From assembly GCA_009700155.1 (NCBI GenBank), contig WLMP01000024.1:1-10949 (forward strand): a stretch of DNA of 10,949 bases, in the 5' to 3' direction. How positions within the stretch are numbered: position 1 is the first letter of the stretch; the number at the start of each line of letters is the position of its first letter. This DNA comes from Actinomycetota bacterium (GTDB lineage Bacteria > Actinomycetota > Actinomycetes > Nanopelagicales > Nanopelagicaceae). Below the pieces are notes generated by a model. That model had not been told where the DNA came from and did no database searches. It saw nothing but the letters and a program-made list of their open reading frames with translations. A program made the position numbers and the translations under genes. This document shows positions 6,602 through 10,949 of this stretch, in pieces.

Positions 6602-6620
6602 CTGTCGCACTTTCCGACAG
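6602..6620 (-). promoter_or_regulatory. Inverted repeat at the predicted 5' end of the rho transcript
   Basis: CTGTCG-7 bp-CGACAG, a perfect 6-bp palindrome. Counting from the -10 box at 6631-6626, transcription should start near 6620-6618, so the repeat would either be a hairpin at the very 5' end of rho mRNA or an operator over the start site. It is followed on the minus strand by A-runs, not U-runs, so it is not an intrinsic terminator. Confidence 0.5.
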
Positions 6621-6625
6621 GCAAT

Positions 6626-6654
6626 AATCTACCACATCGGGTAGATATTGTGAA
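6626..6654 (-). promoter_or_regulatory. Candidate extended -10 promoter of rho
   Basis: Minus strand: TTCACA (6654-6649, 5/6 to the -35 consensus), exactly 17 bp, then TAGATT (6631-6626, 4/6 to the -10), preceded by TGG, an extended -10 TGn element. It begins 7 bp after the thrB stop and implies a rho leader of about 105 nt. It is the best promoter match I found in the window. Confidence 0.6.
6627..6646. promoter_or_regulatory. Palindrome inside the rho promoter (possible operator)
   Basis: ATCTACC-CGATGT-GGTAGAT: perfect 7-bp arms with a 6-bp centre, filling most of the -35/-10 spacer and covering the first five bases of the -10 box. Its position suits a repressor site. It also lies just past the thrB stop and could fold in the thr transcript, but no U-tract follows it. 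No regulator is identified. Confidence 0.4.
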
Positions 6655-6660
6655 AAGTCG

Positions 6661-7611
6661 CTATTGCGCTCCAGTTTTTGCGATAGCTAGCTTCATCGCG
6701 GTAAAGCCTGGGGCAAGGGCTGGAATTTGGTCAATCTCATCTTCACTATTTGTATAAAGCACCATAACTGATGGACCAGCACCTGAAACTACTGCTGCAA
6801 GCCCTGCTCCTCTTAGTTTTTCTACCAGCGCGATTGTCTTTGGCATTGCAGATTCACGATAGCTCTGGTGGAGTAAATCTTGTGTTGCAGTAAATAGTAG
6901 GTCTGGGCGCTCAGCAAGTGCGTGAACAAGTAATGCCGAACGTGATGAGTTAAGTACCGCGTCTTGATGAGAAATGTTTTCAGGTAATAACTTACGAGCT
7001 TTTGCTGTTGCTAGTTGATTATCTGGAATTAAAAGAAGTGCCTTAATTCGATCATCAACTTTTAAGCTAACTGCTCTTCCAATATTTTTACTCTCACCAG
7101 TTGGATCAGTAGATTTCTCAATCCAAGCAATAGTTGCACCACCATAAAATGCAGCTGCAACATTATCTGGATGGCCCTCTAATTCAGTGGCCAGAGTTAT
7201 CAAATCATCATCACTCATATACTGCTCACCGGTTAAAACTAATGACCTAGCAAGTGCTAAGCCTCCTACAATCGCACTAGCAGATGAGCCCAGGCCTCTA
7301 CCATGCGGAATTACATTTAATGCTCTTAATGCAATACCTCTTGGTTTAGCTCCCATGTGTTCAAATCCCCGAAGCATTGACTTAATAACTAAATTCTTTG
7401 AATCTTTTTTAACCTCATCAGCACCTTCACCACTTACATCAACATCAAAATTAGGTTCATCTAAAACTTGTGCGGCGTATCGATCGCGTAGCTCTAGTGC
7501 TAATCCAAAGAAATCAAAACCAGGACCGATGTTTGCACTACTTGCTGGCACACTTATCTGTGCCATAGTCGCTTTAAAAGTTAGACCGCTATTTACTTTG
7601 CGAATTGCCAC
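6661..7611 (-). CDS. thrB: Homoserine kinase
   Basis: GHMP-family kinase that phosphorylates L-homoserine to O-phosphohomoserine with ATP, the step before threonine synthase. Motifs: PASSANIGPGFDFFGLAL (22-39) at the N-terminus, HGRGLGSSASAIVGG (103-117) as the ATP phosphate-binding loop, EGHPDNVAAA (145-154), and SGAGPSVM (276-283) as the C-terminal glycine-rich motif. At 316 residues the length is normal. Two starts are possible. One is GTG at 7611, overlapping the thrC stop by one base (TAGTG). The other is ATG at 7566, giving MAQISVPASSANIGPG, close to the usual family start. The upstream start fits the coupling pattern of this operon and is kept here. Neither has a clear Shine-Dalgarno. 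It is the last gene of the lysA-hom-thrC-thrB unit, and no intrinsic terminator follows it. Confidence 0.96.
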   Translation of the reverse strand: MAIRKVNSGLTFKATMAQISVPASSANIGPGFDFFGLALELRDRYAAQVLDEPNFDVDVSGEGADEVKKDSKNLVIKSMLRGFEHMGAKPRGIALRALNVIPHGRGLGSSASAIVGGLALARSLVLTGEQYMSDDDLITLATELEGHPDNVAAAFYGGATIAWIEKSTDPTGESKNIGRAVSLKVDDRIKALLLIPDNQLATAKARKLLPENISHQDAVLNSSRSALLVHALAERPDLLFTATQDLLHQSYRESAMPKTIALVEKLRGAGLAAVVSGAGPSVMVLYTNSEDEIDQIPALAPGFTAMKLAIAKTGAQ

Positions 7612-8702
7612 TACTTAAGACCAATCACTTTTGCAGCTCGCTTTAAATCAACTGGAATCACAACTGGCTTTCCAGCAGAGTTTAAAATCCACTGAACATC
7701 TTTTAGGCCATTTCCGGTTACAGTCACAACAATAATCTGGCCTTTAGGAAGTTTTCTTTGCTCCTTCTTTTTAATCAAACCTGCTAAACCTGCAGCACTA
7801 GAAGGTTCAATAAATACACCCTCTTTAGCAGCTACTAATCTGTAAGCATTTAATATTTCTTTATCAGTTACTGAATCAATTAATCCTTTAGATCCTACTT
7901 GTGCTGCAACAGCTTGATCCCATGAGGCTGGATTTCCAATTCGAATTGCAGTTGCAATAGTTTCAGGATTTTTTACTATTTTATTCTTAACAATTGGAGC
8001 AGCACCGGCTGCTTGAAACCCCCACATCATCGGCAAACTTCTAGCTAATCCTGCTTTCTTATACTCCTGATAACCCTTCCAGTATGCAGTTATATTTCCA
8101 GCATTTCCAACTGGTAATACATGAATATCTGGCGCAGTTTTTAACATATCAACAACTTCGAAAGCTGCAGTCTTTTGTCCTTCAATTCTAAATGGGTTAA
8201 CTGAGTTCACTAAAGAAACTGGATAATTTTCAGATAAATCCTTAGCTAAAGTTAAGCAATCATCAAAATTACCTTTTACTTGCAGTAGAACCGCACCGTG
8301 AGCAATTGCTTGAGCTAATTTACCCATAGCAATTTTTCCTTGTGGGACTAACACAACTGGCTTCATTCCAGCTTTTGTAGCATACGCCGCAGCGCTAGCA
8401 CTTGTATTACCAGTTGATGCGCAAACAACTGCCTTAGCACCCTCTTCTGCAGCTTTTGATATTGCCATTGTCATACCACGGTCTTTAAATGAACCGGTTG
8501 GATTTACGCCTTCAACTTTTAACCAAACCTCATTACCTAACAACTTCGAGAAATACTCGGCATGTACAAGTGGAGTTCCACCCTCGCACAATGAAATTAT
8601 TGGCGTTTGGTCAGTGACAGGTAGCCAACTTCTGTACTCATTAATAACACCCCGCCATTGGTGAGCTCCTGATTTTTTTCCAAAAAGATTTCCTAGTGCC
8701 AT
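7611..8702 (-). CDS. thrC: Threonine synthase
   Basis: PLP fold-type II enzyme that converts O-phosphohomoserine to L-threonine and phosphate. At 363 residues it matches the short bacterial form found in Actinobacteria and Bacillus rather than the ~430-residue E. coli type. Motifs: EGGTPLVHA (40-48), [11 protein letters not shown] (67-77) with K73 as the PLP lysine, [14 protein letters not shown] (95-108), [12 protein letters not shown] (197-208) for the PLP phosphate, [11 protein letters not shown] (298-308) and [10 protein letters not shown] (326-335). The ATG at 8702 overlaps the hom stop by one base (TAATG), and its own stop overlaps the thrB GTG by one base, so the three enzymes are probably made from one mRNA by coupled translation. 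The order hom-thrC-thrB is the standard Gram-positive threonine operon. Confidence 0.98.
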   Translation of the reverse strand: MALGNLFGKKSGAHQWRGVINEYRSWLPVTDQTPIISLCEGGTPLVHAEYFSKLLGNEVWLKVEGVNPTGSFKDRGMTMAISKAAEEGAKAVVCASTGNTSASAAAYATKAGMKPVVLVPQGKIAMGKLAQAIAHGAVLLQVKGNFDDCLTLAKDLSENYPVSLVNSVNPFRIEGQKTAAFEVVDMLKTAPDIHVLPVGNAGNITAYWKGYQEYKKAGLARSLPMMWGFQAAGAAPIVKNKIVKNPETIATAIRIGNPASWDQAVAAQVGSKGLIDSVTDKEILNAYRLVAAKEGVFIEPSSAAGLAGLIKKKEQRKLPKGQIIVVTVTGNGLKDVQWILNSAGKPVVIPVDLKRAAKVIGLK

Positions 8703-9985
8703 TAATTGATACCTTCGACTCTTAAAACACTAGCAACATCAGTTACCGCAGCTAGCTTGCCAAGGTCCTTTACAGTTGCACTAAGTGCAGATTCTTTTGA
8801 ACTATGTGTCATAACGATTAATTCTGCCTTATCTCCAGCCCCAGTTTGACGAACAGTTTGAATTGAAACTTGGTGTGAGGCAAAAACATGAGCAACTGAC
8901 TCTAAAACACCTGGTTTATCTGCAACATTTAATCTTATTAAATACCTTGTATTGGTCTGACCGATCGGAGCAATCTTGAGATCGGCGTAATCGCTCTCCT
9001 TTGGCCCTAATCCACCTGAAACTTTATGCCTTGCAACTGCAACTAAATCACCAAGAATTGCACTTGCAGTTGGTTCACCGCCTGCTCCTCTGCCATAAAA
9101 CATCATTTGTCCAGCAGCTTGTGCTTCCACAAATACTGCATTAAATGAATCTCTTACTGAAGCAAGTGGGTGATCGCGTGATATCAATGCTGGGTGAACA
9201 CGTACTGAAATACTGCCATCGGAAGTTAATTCTGCAATTGCTAATAACTTAATAACCATATCAACTGCTTTAGCCACCTTTACATCTGTAGCAGTAACTT
9301 TTGAAATACCTTCTCGGTAAACATCAGAATCTGTAACTCTGGAATGAAATGCCAAGCTAGCTAATATTGCAGCTTTTGCTGCAGCATCAATTCCTTCAAC
9401 ATCAGCAGTTGGATCAGACTCAGCAAATCCCAAATCTTGCGCTTGCTTTAAGGCATCAGAGAATGCTGTTCCATTCTCATCCATTTTTGTAAGTATGTAA
9501 TTTGTTGTGCCGTTGACTATTCCCATCACTCGAAGTACATGATCGCCAACTAGGGACTCTCTAAGTGGGCGCAGTATTGGAATAGCACCAGCAACTGCTG
9601 CTTCATAATACAAATCAACATTAGCTTTATCGGCTGCTGCATATAGTTGAGCACCATGTTTAGCTAATAATGCTTTATTGGCAGTAACAACTGATTTACC
9701 ATTACTTATAGCGGTTAAAATTAAATCTTTAGCAGGATCTATTCCACCAATTACTTCTATTATCAAATCTATATCTGGATCAGAAACTATTGAATTTGAA
9801 TCTGTTGTAAGTAAATTACTTGGAATTCCCTCTCGCTTTGACTTTATATCTCTGACTGAAATCTTTACTAGTTCTAAATTTGCACCAGCTCTAGAAGATA
9901 GATCATTCTTATTGTCGATTAGTAATCGAGCTATTTGCAGCCCAACAACCCCACAACCAAGCATGCCTACTTTTAGAGTTTTCAT
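8702..9985 (-). CDS. hom: Homoserine dehydrogenase with C-terminal ACT domain
   Basis: NAD(P)H-dependent reduction of aspartate 4-semialdehyde to homoserine, the branch point of threonine and methionine synthesis. Domains: Rossmann fold with [12 protein letters not shown] (6-17); [11 protein letters not shown] (101-111); catalytic domain with [14 protein letters not shown] (128-141), [14 protein letters not shown] (155-168) and [20 protein letters not shown] (190-209), where E197, D200 and K204 match the family's homoserine-binding and catalytic residues; then an ACT domain (about 347-427, [19 protein letters not shown]). The ACT domain is the usual site of feedback control by threonine. At 427 residues it is the monofunctional Gram-positive form without an aspartate kinase fusion. 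The ATG at 9985 lies 19 bp after lysA with only a weak ribosome site. The N-terminus fits the Rossmann start closely, so the start is credible. Confidence 0.98.
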   Translation of the reverse strand: MKTLKVGMLGCGVVGLQIARLLIDNKNDLSSRAGANLELVKISVRDIKSKREGIPSNLLTTDSNSIVSDPDIDLIIEVIGGIDPAKDLILTAISNGKSVVTANKALLAKHGAQLYAAADKANVDLYYEAAVAGAIPILRPLRESLVGDHVLRVMGIVNGTTNYILTKMDENGTAFSDALKQAQDLGFAESDPTADVEGIDAAAKAAILASLAFHSRVTDSDVYREGISKVTATDVKVAKAVDMVIKLLAIAELTSDGSISVRVHPALISRDHPLASVRDSFNAVFVEAQAAGQMMFYGRGAGGEPTASAILGDLVAVARHKVSGGLGPKESDYADLKIAPIGQTNTRYLIRLNVADKPGVLESVAHVFASHQVSIQTVRQTGAGDKAELIVMTHSSKESALSATVKDLGKLAAVTDVASVLRVEGIN

Positions 9986-10004
9986 AGAGTGAAGTATCTC
10001 AAAC

Positions 10005-10949
10005 TTATGACAGTTGCCGTGGCGCTTGATCTACATCCAAATTGAGCAGATCCTGCTCATTTTCCCGGCGGAGAATCAATTTGGCACTACCTTTTTGGAC
10101 TGAAACTACAGCTGGCCTTGGGATATGGTTGTAATTACTTGCCATGCTTCTGCCATATGCACCTGTTGCGGGTGTAGCTAATAAATCACCAGATTTAATA
10201 TCATCTGGTAAATCAATATTGGAAATCAAAACATCACCTGATTCACAGTGCTTTCCAACCACTCTTGTTTTAATTATATTTGCAGTTGAAGTTCTATTTG
10301 CTAAATAAGCAGAGTAAGTCGCGCCATACAAAGCTGGCCGAATATTGTCACTCATGCCGCCATCAACAGAAATGTATCTACGAATTGATCCATCCTCTAA
10401 AGTTACATCTTTACTGGTGCCCACTTCATAGATAGTTGTTGTGGTCGGACCAACAATTGCTCGGCCTGGCTCAATAGATATCTTAGGAATAGAAATTTTC
10501 AATCTTTGACATTCAGATTTTATGATTTTTGCAACTGCCGGGATTACAAGCTCAGGAGATATAGCAACTTCATCACGAGTGTAGGCAATTCCATAGCCAC
10601 CACCAATATTTAACTCCGCCAACTCTTTTCCATACTTATTCTTAAATGATGCAAGCACCTCGAGTAAACGTTGAGCTGCAGTAATAAATCCATCGACTTC
10701 AAAAATCTGTGAACCTATATGACAGTGAATACCGGCTAACTCTAAACTACTTTCATTCATGCATTTATCAATCGCATCGTTTGCGCTGCCAGATGCAATA
10801 GAGAATCCAAATTTAACATCCTCATGGGCAGTCGAAATAAACTCATGTGTATGTACTTCTACTCCAGGAGTTAATCTCAAATAAACTTTTTGAACCTTCT
10901 TAGAGCTTTTTGCAATACTTGAAACGCGCTTTATCTCATCAAATGAGTC
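10005..10949 (-). CDS. lysA: Diaminopimelate decarboxylase, 5'-truncated by window edge
   Basis: PLP enzyme that decarboxylates meso-diaminopimelate to L-lysine, the last lysine step. The C-terminal 314 residues are present and the frame stays open to the window end: the residues before LRLTPGV read DSFDEIKRVSSIAKSSKKVQ. The N-terminal barrel portion carrying the PLP lysine is outside. Visible family motifs are LTPGVEVHTHEFISTAHEDVKFGFS, GIHCHIGSQIF, LNIGGGYGIAY, ISIEPGRAIVGP, VDGGMSDNIRPALYGA, KHCESGD (the Cys/Glu motif supplied across the dimer interface) and ATGAYGRSMASNYNHIPRP. The internal TTG at 10880 is not a real start, because conserved LysA sequence continues upstream of it. The stop is 19 bp before hom, so it is co-transcribed with the threonine genes. 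The usual actinobacterial upstream neighbour, argS, would lie beyond the edge. Confidence 0.97.
   Translation of the reverse strand, partial: DSFDEIKRVSSIAKSSKKVQKVYLRLTPGVEVHTHEFISTAHEDVKFGFSIASGSANDAIDKCMNESSLELAGIHCHIGSQIFEVDGFITAAQRLLEVLASFKNKYGKELAELNIGGGYGIAYTRDEVAISPELVIPAVAKIIKSECQRLKISIPKISIEPGRAIVGPTTTTIYEVGTSKDVTLEDGSIRRYISVDGGMSDNIRPALYGATYSAYLANRTSTANIIKTRVVGKHCESGDVLISNIDLPDDIKSGDLLATPATGAYGRSMASNYNHIPRPAVVSVQKGSAKLILRRENEQDLLNLDVDQAPRQLS

Noticed and set aside
6602..6646. The two palindromes after thrB as intrinsic terminators
   Set aside because: On the minus strand they are followed by TATTG and AAAAAA, not a U-run, and stems are only 6-7 bp. On the plus strand there is no gene to terminate.
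6230..6757. Plus-strand open frame of 175 codons spanning the start of rho, the intergenic region and the end of thrB
   Set aside because: Mostly antisense to the low-complexity Rho insert. Its Ser/Leu/Phe-rich product has no recognisable domain, it crosses two well-supported minus-strand genes, and there is no ribosome site.
10005..10880. lysA beginning at the TTG at 10880
   Set aside because: The frame stays open to the window end and encodes further LysA-like sequence, and a 291-residue protein would lack the barrel segment with the PLP lysine. The gene is simply cut by the window.

Overview
This window looks like a chromosomal housekeeping segment from a low-GC, compact actinobacterium. 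The gene order lysA-hom-thrC-thrB-rho-rpmE-prfA-prmC-TsaC/Sua5-like-glyA-wecA is the classical actinobacterial arrangement, in which the ATP synthase operon usually follows. Rho carries the long Arg/Asn/Ser-rich N-terminal insert typical of Actinobacteria. The A/T-rich codon use (roughly 40% GC by eye), gaps of 5-20 bp and 1-4 bp gene overlaps suggest a streamlined lineage such as the freshwater acI group (Nanopelagicales). That placement is inference from gene order and composition only. Every gene I accept is on the minus strand, so transcription runs from high to low coordinates. I see no mobile element, CRISPR array, tRNA or rRNA, and no stretch over 300 bp without a gene.

Layout in the direction of transcription: (1) 10949-6661 holds an aspartate-family amino-acid operon: lysA (5' end cut by the window edge), hom, thrC and thrB. 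The last three are joined by TAATG and TAGTG stop/start overlaps. The operon makes lysine from meso-diaminopimelate and threonine from aspartate semialdehyde. (2) 6660-6514 is a 147-bp regulatory interval with a good sigma70-like promoter for rho, a palindrome inside that promoter, a second palindrome where the transcript should begin, and two phased A-tracts. (3) 6513-4891 is rho. (4) 4890-4768 is a 123-bp interval with a second promoter and a foldable leader for rpmE. (5) 4767-4543 is rpmE (zinc-ribbon L31), ending at a very strong intrinsic terminator (4487-4534). (6) 4456-1 is a tight translation-related run: prfA (RF1), prmC (its GGQ methyltransferase), a Sua5/TsaC-fold protein, glyA and the start of a WecA-type glycosyl-1-phosphate transferase (3' end cut by the window edge).

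The genes are ordinary apart from one. The Sua5/TsaC-like protein (1861-2520) keeps the fold-level sequence of its family but has lost nearly every signature active-site motif (PTDTVYG, KGR...P and SSAN), and looks like a pseudoenzyme or a repurposed protein. The other points of interest are regulatory: the architecture of the rho promoter and leader, the structured rpmE leader, and the strong terminator 30 bp in front of prfA with no convincing promoter after it. I did not find a wholly new multi-gene system here.
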